From the NCBI GenBank assembly GCA_014843695.1, contig CM026394.1, forward strand, positions 38,084,374 through 38,148,373: 64,000 nt of DNA. Direction: 5' to 3'. The notes under the pieces were generated by a model, which was not told where the DNA came from, searched no databases, and saw only the letters and a list, made by a program, of their open reading frames with translations. Below are positions 1 through 10,481 of this stretch, in pieces (position 1 is the stretch's first letter; every line of letters begins with the position of its first letter). The position numbers were made by a program, and so were the translations under genes. This DNA is from Archivesica marissinica. Its lineage: Eukaryota > Mollusca > Bivalvia > Venerida > Vesicomyidae.

Positions 1-30
1 ACCCGAAATATAACATAACTTTATTTATGT
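1..30 (+). repeat. SINE A, 3' tail cut by the window edge
   Basis: The first bases match the end of SINE A copies seen at 369-636 and 11848-12120 (the 'acccgaaatata' tail). The rest of the copy lies outside the window. Confidence 0.6.
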
Positions 31-356
31 CCTTGTCTGCAACGCTTGGAGGTGCTATATTCACTTTATCTGGTTGGTCTCGGTTAGTTTTGACGGAGAT
101 ATGGCCCTATGAATATGTTATGTTGTTTGTCCGGACTAGTTCTCATTTCCTGTCCAGATTTGCCTAGGAAAATGTGTACCACCAATTCCACAATACACTT
201 GATATGTCATTTAGGGTCTACCTTGCAATTATCCTATCTTTGTTTTAACAACTTTCTACAACTAACAATTCCGGGTCAGTTAACTTCACAACAGTTGCAT
301 ACATATCATTGCAATGTTCATATTATATGCAATATATGGGGTACTTTGGTTTTTAT
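31..356. other. GPCR intron, nothing recognised
   Basis: AT-rich sequence with no exon-like stretch, RNA gene or repeat that I recognise. By position it is intron of the GPCR gene whose next exon begins at 848. Confidence 0.5.
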
Positions 357-368
357 TAATAACGAACT

Positions 369-636
369 GTCCGCCTCCGTGGTCGAGTGGTTAAGGTAGC
401 TGACTTGTATACCACTGTAACCTATCATCACTGATGGTCACGGGTTCGAGCCCCGCTCAGTCCGTGTCTCATTTATATGAAAAAGTTGGCGGTTTCTTAC
501 GGAGGTTGATGCACCCCCAAGTACTGGTTAACCGCTGGAGCCTGCCCAGGAACGGTGTTGTTAGGTAAACTGCCCGCCGGTGATATAGCCCAAAATGGTG
601 CTGATGCAGGCGTAAAACCCGAAATATATATATATA
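369..636 (+). repeat. SINE A, full length, 12-bp TSD
   Basis: A tRNA-like head has an A-box (tggtcgagtgg) and a B-box (gggttcgagcc) with a long variable-arm-like insert between them. A body containing 'gcctgcccaggaa' and a short AT tail follow. The 12-bp target-site duplication taataacgaact lies at 357-368 and 637-648, so this is an intact retroposon in a GPCR intron. Confidence 0.9.
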
Positions 637-847
637 TAATAACGAACTATAATTAAGTTGTTTGGTTTTATATGCACTAGTATAGTGTATGGATGACTGC
701 TAGAGCCACAGTTCTGTCATGTATAGGTTTTTTAGTTACGCATTTTACGTTTGAATCTGTTCTGACAACGTTGTATATAGCAGTTAGTATTAGGTCATAA
801 TACGTTCTATATTTACATGTGATCTATTATATGGTGTCTTTCTACAG

Positions 848-1377
848 GTACATATTCATGGATGAATACTGGCGCAACAGTTTGTGGTGTACGTTTGCTG
901 GTATTCTGTCAACGGTGTCGTCAGAGGCAAGCGTCATGTTCCTGTGCCTCATAACACTTGACAGACTTCTCGTCATCAAATATCCTTTCGGCCAAGTCCG
1001 ATTCCACACCAAAAACGCATTGATTTGTTCAATGATTGCGTGGGTGTTGTGCTTTTTAATTGCATTATTTCCACTTATGTATAAAAGCTATTTTCAGAAT
1101 TCATTTTATAGCAAATCTGGTGTCTGCATAGCATTACCTTTGACACGAGACCGACCACCAGGTTGGCTGTATTCTATCTTGATATTTGTTGGGTTCAATT
1201 TCATCACATTCCTTCTGATAGCTGTTGGCCAGTGGTCTATCTATATGGATATGCGAAAATCGGGGAGGAAACTGGTGTCAAATCAGGCGTCAAGAAAAAA
1301 GGACTTAATTGTTGCGAGGAATCTGCTGCTGGTCGTAGCGACTGATTTTCTGTGCTGGTTCCCGATTGGCTGTACAG
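848..1377 (+). CDS. GRL101/relaxin-receptor-like GPCR, exon for TM3-TM6
   Basis: This internal exon has acceptor tttctacag|g and donor acag|gtaagg. It encodes about 176 residues of a class A receptor of the leucine-rich-repeat type (relaxin receptors, Lymnaea GRL101). TM3 runs into LDRLLVIKYPF, which replaces the usual DRY box and resembles the relaxin-receptor form. TM4 follows, then an extracellular loop with Cys and the segment GVCIALPLTRDRPPGW, then TM5. TM6 carries the conserved CWFP. The exon enters in phase 2 and leaves in phase 1, matching the exon at 3249. TM1-2 and the ectodomain lie upstream of the window. By family the protein sits in the plasma membrane and couples to G proteins; its ligand is unknown. 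The frame is open throughout. Confidence 0.9.
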
Positions 1378-1789
1378 GTAAGGACAACAAATGCAATTTC
1401 AAAGTTTGAAATGTCGCCACTTTTACAAACATGATCAAAAAAATCTACATATAGAAGATGCTATAATCAATGTAATTAATCAATTTCCACTATCGTTATT
1501 GGTAGGTGGGTGGGGTAAAGCCATACAATGTTTGTAATTAATTTATTGCTCGAATTTCAAATGAATGTGATATTAAGTCCAACAATATCCATATCAATTG
1601 TCGGTACTGATTCTGTTGCCCAGTATAATAAAGAATTAGAATTAATTAAGTAATGGTTTGTGGTTTGTAAAGCATTCCTACCTCCTTGTTGTAATGAATG
1701 TGGTCGATGTGGTGTTCGCCTCGTATTCGAGATGTTGTGAGTTCGAGCACCACCGAGCCACGGTGGTTGTATCCCAAGCCAATACATTT
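1378..1789. other. GPCR intron, nothing recognised
   Basis: Intron after the TM3-TM6 exon. AT-rich, with no exon or complete repeat that I can identify. Confidence 0.4.
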
Positions 1790-1900
1790 ATATCTATATA
1801 CCTCCTCTCTCCCTCATGGCGATATATTCTATCAGGAATGATGTCTCGAGAGCGATAAAGCTACATGCTATAATAACTTGTTTCACAATGGAGCTAATGA
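1790..1900 (+). repeat. SINE C, 3' part only
   Basis: It shares the SINE C body (ctctctccctc, then a diverged ggaatga.gtctcgaga stretch, then cttgtttc). The tRNA-like head is missing and the copy is diverged. Confidence 0.6.
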
Positions 1901-2184
1901 AATGTATGTAAATTCCTCGAATATGCCTAATTTTGTTTGGAATAGTGTTGGCCATTGACTAGCATAATATAATAATTGTATTCTAATTATAAAAGAATAT
2001 ATAATTTAAATGCATTCCGACAGGAAGTAAAATGAAGAATTGAACTTGTCTGTTCTTCGTGAACCCCTATATGCAAAATGGTGCGTCCCAGCATAAAATG
2101 TGTTTATTTCTGAATTTGTATTGCAATTTGATTATAGCTATAACATATTTAACAAATTACATTTATTTAATTGCCGAAGAGTTA

Positions 2185-2332
2185 GTTTATACAAATTTAT
2201 TTTAGCTCCATTGCGAAACAAGTTCTACTAACTTATATTAATCACTCTCGAGACCTCATTCCTGATGGAATCCATCGCCACGAGGGAGAGAAGAGTTATA
2301 TGGAATGTAAAGGCACAATCGTAGCGGCTCCA
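2185..2332 (-). repeat. SINE C, 5'-truncated, 11-bp TSD
   Basis: The SINE C tail and body are present, but the tRNA head is missing just after the 'ggctc' stretch. The target-site duplication ccgaagagtta at 2174-2184 and 2333-2343 shows that it inserted already truncated, as in aborted reverse transcription. Confidence 0.85.
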
Positions 2333-2465
2333 CCGAAGAGTTAAGACACGTCTAGTATGGCCTACAAAGTATATATCGATTAAGAGTGATTACTTAGTAA
2401 ATACATACTTACTTATCTTCGCCAGAATATTTATAGTCTTATATCAGTTATGAATATAAATTGCG

Positions 2466-2740
2466 GTCCGCTTCCGTGGTCGAGTGTTTAAGGTCGCTGA
2501 CTTGTATACCACTGTAACCTATCATCTCTGATGGTCACGGGTTCGAGCCCCGCTCAGGCCGTGTCTCATTTATATGAAAAAGTTGGCAGTTTCTTACGGA
2601 GGTTGGTGCACCAAGTACTGGTTAACCACTGTGTTAACCACTGGAGCCTGCCCAGGAATGGTGTTGTTAGGTAAACTGCCCGTCGCTCAAATGGGAAACC
2701 GGTAGCGACGTTAAATAAACTTAAATAAAATTTAAAAAAA
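2466..2740 (+). repeat. Chimeric SINE: A head and body with a B tail, 13-bp TSD
   Basis: It starts as SINE A (A-box, B-box, 'gcctgcccagga'). At the 'aactgcccg' position it switches to the SINE B 3' end ('accggtagcgacg', then 'aaataaac'). The target-site duplication aatataaattgcg lies at 2453-2465 and 2741-2753, so the fused element was inserted as one unit. Confidence 0.85.
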
Positions 2741-2753
2741 AATATAAATTGCG

Positions 2754-3089
2754 ACAATGTCACAGAATTTCGAAAACATTTATTTGCTAAAGAGATTGTA
2801 ACAGCTGAAATATCTATTGGAAATAAAGTAAATATGCATTTATACACTTTATATTTTATATGTAACATGTATAGAATTCAATGAAACTGTAATTACAATG
2901 TTAGGGTACTCTCCCGCATTGCTTATTGTTCTCTGAAATGAGCCTCATGTGTATTTCATATGTTGTTGTAACCTCATGTTGTCATGAACTGAGTGGAATA
3001 AATTATTGTACCAGAATGCTTCAATTAGCCCATTAAGCAGGTCTGTTGTTTTTAAAGTTATTTTTTAACAACGATTATGAAAATAGCTG
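2754..3089. other. GPCR intron, nothing recognised
   Basis: AT-rich intron sequence with no feature I can support. Confidence 0.4.
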
Positions 3090-3215
3090 TAACAACTTAT
3101 ATTAATCACTCTCGTTGGCGCGGATGAAAGCGTAAATGTGGCCATTCGTGTGGGGGGAAACCGGAGTACCCGGATAAACCCCACCTGTCCGATCTGCCAC
3201 CACCATACCAGTGTG
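3090..3215 (-). repeat. SINE D fragment
   Basis: It matches the SINE D body in reverse ('aatcactctcgttggc', 'ggatgaaagcgtaaatg', 'cacctgtccgatctg'). The tRNA-like head is missing. Confidence 0.75.
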
Positions 3216-3248
3216 GTTTTTATAATATCAGTTTATATTATTTTCTAG

Positions 3249-3376
3249 GTATCATGGCTATGTCTGGTCGCGTGATATCCGGTGATGCTTACGCATGGGC
3301 AGCTGTGTTCATTCTGCCAGTGAACTCCGCCTTGAATCCAATACTTTATACATTGACAGCCATTCTTGGCAAGAAG
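3249..3376 (+). CDS. GRL101/relaxin-receptor-like GPCR, TM6 end and TM7 exon
   Basis: Acceptor ttttctag|gt and donor aagaag|gtaata bound 128 bases. Joined in phase to the exon ending at 1377, it completes TM6 after CWFPIG and then encodes TM7 with SALNPILY, the NPxxY activation motif, ending in ...LGKK. This is the usual start of the cytoplasmic tail. The exon leaves in phase 0. The family assignment is strong, while the exact orthologue is not known. Confidence 0.9.
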
Positions 3377-3764
3377 GTAATACAGAAAAAGTATCTGTGC
3401 ATAGTATGTTACGCTTGAAATAAAATAATGATTTAACGGTGCAAAACATGTATCCAGATATAATTAGATGACATTCCTTGAACCTTTCAACGGTCGTGAA
3501 ATGCGACATACAAGTGCAACGTAAATTAACTTAGGCCATATGACGACTATCCACCTAATGTTTGGAAGAACTGCACAGTTTCCCCTTCTAGCAGTATTTT
3601 AGGCAACGGTGGGTACGCGGTTCAAACCCAACCGACCTTCCACAAGCCAGCTGGATAGAATTCTCATATAAAATAATGGAACACCCCCATGCACTGGGTG
3701 TTGGGTATAATTACAAATACCACATAAGTGAGCATATAAAAGTGAGCATATAAAAAATTGCATC
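3377..3764. other. GPCR intron, nothing recognised
   Basis: No exon or complete repeat seen. Small open frames here carry no recognisable motif. Confidence 0.4.
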
Positions 3765-4065
3765 CATCGCTGATGGGTTCGACCCCCACTCAAGCCGTGT
3801 CTCTTTATAATGAAAACGTTGGCAGTTTCTTACGGAGGTTTGTGCTGTGCACCAATACAAAAATATACAATAACAATATGTTCAAGATAATTGAACTGTC
3901 TGAAGGATTAAAGCAGCATCCAGAATCACAGTATCTAACGGAGGTTGGTACTTGTTGACCGCTTCAGTCTGCCCAGGAAATGTGTTGTTAGATAATCTGC
4001 CTGCCGGCGATATAGATAGAACAAACTGGTGCTGATGACGTAAACTCCGAACAAACAAACAAATA
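3765..4065 (+). repeat. SINE A fragment with internal duplication
   Basis: The B-box region (gatgggttcgac) and the SINE A body are recognisable. The segment 'cttacggaggtt' recurs as 'ctaacggaggttgg' about 115 bases later, so the copy carries unrelated or duplicated sequence inside. It abuts the next SINE B. Confidence 0.65.
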
Positions 4066-4357
4066 TACGGTTCTGTAGTCCAGTGGTTAACACGTTGGAC
4101 TGGTAATCCAGGGATCGCAGGTTTGATCCCCCGTCTGACAATAACAAAATTAACAGCCTTTCAGATGGGACTTTAAACCGAGGTGTCGTGTCGGTTATGT
4201 ACACCGTACACGTAAAAGAACCAGAGGAGACTCTGGAATAAGTCTCTGTCTGTATCATTGCACTATCCTCCAAAAATCTAAAATGACTAATCTCTTCGGG
4301 AGGCGTCGCATATGGGCAACCGGTAGCGTCGATAAATAAACGTAAGACACAAACAAA
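4066..4357 (+). repeat. SINE B, near full length
   Basis: Its tRNA-like head contains 'gtccagtggttaacacg', an anticodon-stem-like hairpin and the B-box ggtttgatccc. The body contains 'gagactctggaat' and the tail is 'gataaataaacg'. It is the reference arrangement for the B copies in this window. Confidence 0.85.
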
Positions 4358-4539
4358 CAGGAAAATGTCTTATCTTGAAATTAAAGGGTATCATCAACAC
4401 GGCCAGCTTTTTTAAAAAATAAATCACAATAATAAAAATTACAAATTTATGACATAATGTGCTAATTATGCTCATCCTTCGAAGTGCTTATTTTATCTTC
4501 GGTAACGGTGAGCCACATTAGCGAAACCTCGTGTAGAGA

Positions 4540-4700
4540 TGATAGAGGATATTTGTGTTTTAAGATATGATTTTATTTCATCGAGTGATCACCAATATTT
4601 GTATTTAATTTATACAAGTGTCTTGAGCCACATATTTCGGTGATCAAGAGATGAAATAAAATACTCTTCTACACAAATCTCCTTTATGATTTCTTAATGA
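4540..4700. repeat. Imperfect inverted repeat (possible MITE)
   Basis: Two arms of roughly 55 bases, with 'ttttatttcat' and 'gtgatcacc' on one side and their complements on the other, flank a short spacer. No clear target-site duplication was found, so its identity as a MITE is tentative. Confidence 0.45.
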
Positions 4701-4834
4701 TTTAGGTCGCCACGGACTATTCCGGTATACGTGCTAGTTCATCGAAATAAAACGAATTGTAATATTTCAAGTTCAATGTCATTTAGTATGGCGGGGACTT
4801 ACTGTGCGTGTTCATAATTAATCAGCATGTATTA

Positions 4835-5063
4835 GTTTATACAAATTTATTTTAGCTCGATTGAGAAACAAGTTATTTCAACTTATATAAAACTCTCGAG
4901 ACCTCATTCCTGATGGAATCCATCGCCACGAGGAAGAGAGAAGAGGCAACGTGGAATTTAAATGCCTTGCCTAAGGGCACATGCGTAACGGCTCCAGCGG
5001 GGCTCGAACTCCGGACCTTTCGCACCTGAAGCGAATGCGCATCCACTGCGCTATCACGACTTT
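4835..5063 (-). repeat. SINE C, full length, 12-bp TSD
   Basis: Read on the minus strand, it has a tRNA-like head (gtcgtgatagcgcagtgg, B-box gagttcgagcc, anticodon loop resembling tRNA-Leu CAG). The body includes 'cccttaggcaaggc' and 'ggattccatcagg', and the tail is 'aaataaatttg'. The duplication cagcatgtatta lies at 4823-4834 and 5064-5075. Confidence 0.9.
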
Positions 5064-5279
5064 CAGCATGTATTATAAGCTTCTAATCAATACATGTGTG
5101 ACGATTTTTGAGAAATGATAATATTTTAGTTTCTTGCGCATATAAATGATATTAATTAATCAGTTTTCTTTCATTCATTGGAAAGCATTAAAAAAATTAT
5201 ATAAACGAAATATATAGATAGTGCTATGATACAGTCGTGACATGGCTCAACTCCATTGGCGGAATGATCGTTGTCTGCA

Positions 5280-5415
5280 AATAACTTGACCCTCACCGCT
5301 GTAGTTTCGAAGGCCTTGAGTTCGAGTCACGCTGGAGCCGTTACGATAGTGCCCTTAGGCAATGCATTTAAATTCCACGTTGCCTCTTCTCTCTCCGTCG
5401 TGGCGATGGACTGAA
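5280..5415 (+). repeat. SINE C fragment
   Basis: The B-box and mid-body of SINE C (gagttcgagtc, 'cgttgcctcttctctc') are present. The A-box end and the 3' tail are not. Confidence 0.7.
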
Positions 5416-5922
5416 TATAACCACTGAACTACTGGTCCACTACTCTTAAACTTTCGAAATGGAAACCAATATGGCTAATAAATACTTTCTGCAATTGTAG
5501 AGTTTTACACCTAGAATCGACGAGCAGTCACAAGTGAAAGTCCGTACCGGTACGTAGCAGTATGATTCGTGAGGTGGAATTTTGTTCCCCAATCTAATCC
5601 TTTGAGTCATTTTTATATTCATTCTAGTTGACATACTCTTTTCAGTATAGAATCTCCGTTACTTAGCTTAATCAAACGTTAGCTTGGCCTTCTGGTGCGC
5701 GCCGTTGTCTTATGTTGCTAAAACATGTAGCACAAAACATGTGCATTTTCATGCTATGTATTGTATCGTTTTGTGTATAGCATATTTACTATTGATTTGC
5801 AATAAAATATTATAAAACTAGCAGTATGAATGCATTTTAATTAAGAAATATTATTCTGCGATATACCACAGTTGATACTTATTATGTTCGATTCTAACAC
5901 GACTTACTTCTAATAATTTTAG
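5416..5922. other. GPCR intron, nothing recognised
   Basis: AT-rich, with no repeat family member or RNA gene seen. Confidence 0.4.
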
Positions 5923-5992
5923 ACGAGAATCAAAGGAGTATTTTCTTCAAACGCTGTGCATTTGGCTTTCGAAATTTCCTCCCGCGTAAGGG
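5923..5992 (+). CDS. Possible GPCR cytoplasmic-tail exon
   Basis: A good acceptor (taataattttag|acg) opens a frame in phase 0, as required by the exon ending at 3376. It reads TRIKGVFSSNAVHLAFEISSR. The strongest donor (cgc|gtaagg) ends in phase 0 and would put a stop in the next exon. A weaker donor seven bases on (g|gtgatg) ends in phase 1 and joins the 6527 exon in frame. Either the weak donor is used or another exon was missed. No domain is recognised. Confidence 0.45.
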
Positions 5993-6526
5993 GTGATGAC
6001 GTTATTTTTTATGGAAAATATCAATCTAGTGCATAAATGAACAAAAGTTGTAACTGATCAATAATTTTATTTATTTTGTCAAATAAAACTGTACAGAATA
6101 GTAACTGAAACGTTACTTACCAGAAAAACAAGACGGACAAGAGATTATCTGATTCTAAAAATAGCTCACTTCCGCGAATTCCCACGGTTATTACAAACAT
6201 CACGTGACTTTCATTCATAAAACTTTACACGCATTGTATAAATGGAATAGCCAAAACACGGTGCGCGCGCAGCATAGTTCAAGGTAGGTATATCGCAGAA
6301 TAACCCGAGGTAGATTTTACTCTAGAAGTATGTATGTTATTAGCTGGGTCGTGTTAGAATGTGTATTATCATTATACATGTATTCAGATGAATGTTCATC
6401 AATGTAATCTAATACAGATGTCCATGAAGTAGTTCATGGTACAGCATCTTACTCAAGATATTCGATTAATATAATGCAATGTACTAATTATATAAATATC
6501 CACTAAATGTTTGAAGTGATTTCCAG
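5993..6526. other. GPCR intron, nothing recognised
   Basis: No exon or repeat that I can support. Confidence 0.35.
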
Positions 6527-6774
6527 ACTTAGGAAAGAGATTCCTGATGAATAAATACGTGATTAACCGGAGATTCTATATGCCTGATGCGGCATCTGAG
6601 GATTCCTACATGAGCCTTAATAACGCCCTCAAGCTGTCACGATTTGGCCAATTTGAAGTTGTGTTGAAGATCGCCTACCAACTGACGGAAACGCTTCACT
6701 TTTTACATGGCAGATCATTAGTGCTTGGCAAGATTGACCAACACTCGATATTTGTAGCGGTTACCGGTAACAGG
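6527..6774 (+). CDS. Kinase-like exon, probably the GPCR C-terminal domain
   Basis: Acceptor tttccag|ac and donor agg|gtaagt bound 248 bases, leaving in phase 0. The product resembles the middle of a protein-kinase fold. A helix (EVVLKIAYQLTETLHFLHGR) corresponds to the alphaE region, and LVLGKIDQHSIFV sits where an active kinase has its HRD...N catalytic loop. The HRD aspartate is not present in its usual form, which suggests a pseudokinase. It lies downstream of the GPCR on the same strand, so I infer a C-terminal extension of the receptor. The link depends on the uncertain exon at 5923. The rest of the fold must lie further downstream and was not found. Confidence 0.6.
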
Positions 6775-6849
6775 GTAAGTACTTCAAGCATGTAGGCGTT
6801 TTACAAATCAGTAATATGTCATCATTCCATCAAAATTAGTCATCAATGA

Positions 6850-6945
6850 TTGGCTGTCTGATTAGTGCAGTGGTTAGCGCGCTCGCTTCTCACCAATGCA
6901 AACCGGATTCGATCCTCGGGGATCGGGAAGTATGTGAGATGAAAA
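6850..6945 (+). repeat. SINE D head fragment
   Basis: It carries the D-type tRNA-like head ('gcagtggttagcgcgctcg', 'ttctcaccaatgcaa', B-box-like gattcgatcct) and ends soon after. Confidence 0.75.
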
Positions 6946-7069
6946 TGAATCTCTGTGACAAAGGAGGAAAATACGATAATATCGAATAGATCTTCTCTTG
7001 AAATCGTTGTTCAAGCACTTGTAGTGATTAATGAAACAGTGAAAGATGGCATTTTCTCTGTCATTGCTT

Positions 7070-7722
7070 GAGTTTCGTTGTTATTCGCGGTTAGATGTAC
7101 TTTTGTATTTTAGCGATTTTCTGACCAATCATGAACAGTTAATTATAAAGTAATATATTCTAATAAATTTGTTTTGTCTGAAGTTCACACTAACAGAAAT
7201 GGTTGTGTGGATGTGTAATGGAGTGCAATGAGGCTCCCGACAGCTTGAGTTTCGTTGTTATTCGCGGTGTGTGTGTTTACGTTTATTTATCGTCGCTACC
7301 GGTTGCCCATATGAGCGACGCCTCCTGAAGAGATTAGTTATTTTAGATTTTGGAGGATAGTGCAATGATACAGACAGAGACCCATTCCAGAATCTCCTCT
7401 GGTTCTTTTACGTGCACGGTGTAAAGCACCGACACGAGACCTCGGTTTAACGTCCCATCTGAAAGACTGTTAATTTTATTAGGGTCAGACGGGGGATCGA
7501 ACCTGCGATCCCTGGATTACCAGTCCAGCGTGTTACCACTGGACTACATATCCGTCTGTTTATTCGCGGTTGGATGTACTTTTGTATTTTAGCGATTTTC
7601 TGACCAATCATGAACATTTAATTATAAAGTAATATATTCCAATAAATTGGTTTTGTCTGAAGTTCACACTAATATAAATGGTTGTGTGGTTGTGTAATGG
7701 AGTGCAATGAGGCGCCCGACAG
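7070..7722 (+). repeat. Tandem duplication of about 170 bp, split by SINE B
   Basis: Segment 7070-7247 is repeated at 7248-7268 plus 7560-7722 with few differences (shared 'cttttgtattttagcg', 'ggagtgcaatgaggc'). The second copy is interrupted by a SINE B. The duplication therefore came first and the retroposon later. Confidence 0.85.
7269..7559 (-). repeat. SINE B, 11-bp TSD
   Basis: A complete minus-strand SINE B. The target-site duplication ttattcgcggt lies at 7258-7268 and 7560-7570. The uninterrupted first copy of the surrounding duplication shows the empty site. Confidence 0.9.
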
Positions 7723-8072
7723 GGGCAGTTAAAATGAATAAAATTCGAAAACAAATATTATATATTGTGTCAGATTCTTGGCGACATACAGATTCGACAT
7801 GAACCGAAAATCTGCAAGAAGCAGGCGGACACGTGCCACGACATGTATGAAGTCGGTCTGCTTCTGAGGTCTCTACTACAGGAATATTCCGGAAAAGAGA
7901 AAAGCAACCCGAAGACAGTTCGACCATGAACAATGCAGTCGTCTTCGATAGACACAGAGTTATCTTGGTATATTTGTTATTTGTTTGACAATACGGCCAC
8001 ATGTTTGTTTTGTTTTTATAACTTATTTTGTTCTTTCATAACCTACAAACATAATTTCCACATGTTAGCATA
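7723..8072. other. No recognised feature
   Basis: Several short overlapping open frames on both strands, none with a recognisable domain or splice context. Confidence 0.35.
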
Positions 8073-8254
8073 TACAGTCTACATCCGTGATGTCGAATTC
8101 CGTCGGACCGAACCGAACAAAATACTTCGACTTAACGAAATTATATATAAACGTTGCCAGTTATATGTAAAGTCTGAAATGGGACTTTGGTCCGACTTCG
8201 AGATAACCGGATAATTCGACATAACCGAATTTGACATAACGGATGTAGACTGTA
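8073..8254. mobile_element. MITE I, TA-flanked, mariner-like
   Basis: Terminal inverted repeats begin tacagtctacatccgt and end cggatgtagactgta. The interior also pairs (ttcgacataac against its complement). A second copy is at 41644-41956. There is no coding capacity. The TA flanks point to Tc1/mariner mobilisation. Confidence 0.85.
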
Positions 8255-8724
8255 CTTGTATATAGCACTAAATGAATATGTTGTATATCAAACATTTATT
8301 TCAGATTTCAAATGCATGTATGTATATTATAAAATATATAATTTTGTTTTGTGACCCTCTGTAGCTTGATGGGTGCATTTGTAGTAATATATAGGTTAAT
8401 GAAAAAACACTTTAAACTTCGGGGGGGGGGAATAACTAATTAAAAAAGAAATGCATATAGAAAAAACTATTTCTAATGATAATATGTCCCCAATTGAGCA
8501 CATTAATTGCAAGCTTGTGTATGTAATTGTATATGTAAGATGGGTAGATAATGATAATATATTAAGGAATAACTATTTTGCTTATTATAATTTACTTTAT
8601 CATGGGTAATTGCAGTTTCATTTTTTTTCAAGAGAAATCTCATTTTCATGTAATTTAAAAACTGTACAGACAAATGTTGCCGAATACATACATAGATACA
8701 TAATAAAGATTAAAACCTAGATAT

Positions 8725-9072
8725 GTTATTCCACCTGTGGTATTATATACGCATAGTTATTGTTATTGGTACAAAATGTTGCAAAATTATTCTGTCTCTT
8801 AAATTCTTCAATATAATTCCATCTGTGGCATTATATACGCATATAGTTATTGGTACAAAATGTTGTAAAATTATTCTTTCTCTTAAATTCTTCAATATGA
8901 TTCCATCTGTGGCATTATATACGCATATAGTTATTGGTACAAAATGTTGTAAAATTATTCTTTCTCTTAAATTCTTCAATATAATTCCACCTGTGGTATT
9001 ATATACGCATACAGTTATTGGTACAAAATGTTGTAAAATAATTCTGTCTCTTAAATTCATCAATATAATTCC
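8725..9072. repeat. Tandem array, 84 bp, about 4 copies
   Basis: Units starting at 'attcca' fall at 8816, 8900, 8984 and 9068, plus one earlier diverged unit. Because 84 is divisible by 3, open frames run through on both strands. These look like artefacts. Confidence 0.9.
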
Positions 9073-10338
9073 ATTATATTGTTTAAGAGTAATCTATGAA
9101 AACAGTTTAAAAGGGTCTCATATTTACGTGTAGATGAATAGGTTAAGAAATTGGGCCGACCTAGATTACGGACAAGTCTGGCAGGTGAACTTACAGTAAT
9201 GCATGGATTTTACTGTTATATTACCTGTCAAGTTAGCGATAATCAATTAATTGTTTAGATCAATATTGTATAAATAAATAAATCTATCTATCGGGGCCTC
9301 AAAATATACACTACAAATATTATAGCCAGTTAGAACAGTTACAAGTGAGTTTATCATGTAGCATGAGGAAAGCAATCATAAGTAGTATTTTTGTGAATGT
9401 TGTTCTCATAGAAATAGTAAGAGTGGTGGAACCTATGCTCGGCGTATTCCTATGCTCGGCGTATTTTTTCCATTTACATCCGTAAATAAAATATTTAAAT
9501 AGTTTTAACCTATTTTCGCTGACAGAGGTGAAGCATGGTTCACTAACATTCCGTTGTGCGTACCGGTAGCCTAATGCAACTGTCACCTGACTGGTTCAGT
9601 AGCCGAATAACTTGTTGGGAATTTTTTCCCCACCGAAATGTGCGGTTTATGAGCATTTCAGGTGGCTATCCGGAATGGGGGGAAAATGTACAAATAACCA
9701 GAAAAAAGTTTCTTATGAGTTGTAATATTGTTAGTTATTGATGTTACTAAGTCAAAATAATATATTCAACATTTACCAATGCATAAATAAAAAAATGCAT
9801 GTACGCTGTGCATAGGTGCCCTAAAGTATCTAGTTCCCCATGGAAACAGGTGCCGTTGCGATAACTGTATTTAGGCACATGGTCACGTAATGAAGCTAAC
9901 ATTTTCAACAACAATTTTATGAAAGTTGTGTTCACGACTTCCACCACTCTATGTTAACAAGCATCGCATGCTCTGGAAAGCATACGCCCTCCCCCATGGA
10001 GTCGGTTAGTACCCGTTTTAATTAATTAGAAATAGCTATGTTGTTATTATCTTGTTCACATACTGGACCATATAGAACAGTGTACCTCATATAAATTTTG
10101 AAATCAATAAATAAATGTGTTGTAAATATTTGTTTATGATTTTAAAATACCGATTAAATATGCATGATTCAGATGTAGTAAAAACATTTTTGGCTGCTTA
10201 AATGCACACCGATACTTCATGTCATATGACGGCTCTGAAACTGTTATTGGTGCATGGGCGAAGACCCCTGATGACACCCAATACCCAAGTACGGGCCAGG
10301 CACCCGGGTAAAACAGCCCGAGTTTGCGCAATGTGCGT
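9073..10338. other. No recognised feature
   Basis: No repeat family or exon was recognised in about 1.3 kb. Short open frames lack motifs. Missing 3' exons of the GPCR gene could lie here, but I could not support any. Confidence 0.35.
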
Positions 10339-10432
10339 ATGCCAATCCACACACCCGGTAGGATTAATAGGCCAATCTACACACCCTGTAGGATTAATAG
10401 GCCAATCCACACACCCTGTAGGATTAATAGGC
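10339..10432. repeat. Tandem array, 30 bp, 3 copies
   Basis: Unit contains 'caatccacacaccc' and 'ggattaatagg'. The last two copies are nearly identical. Confidence 0.9.
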
Positions 10433-10481
10433 AACTGATCTTGAAGTATAAATATATGACCTTCCACGAGTGGTGATTTCA

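Noticed and set aside
4066..4357. Functional tRNA genes at this and the other tRNA-like heads
   Set aside because: All tRNA-like sequences here have diverged or missing acceptor stems and continue into shared SINE bodies.
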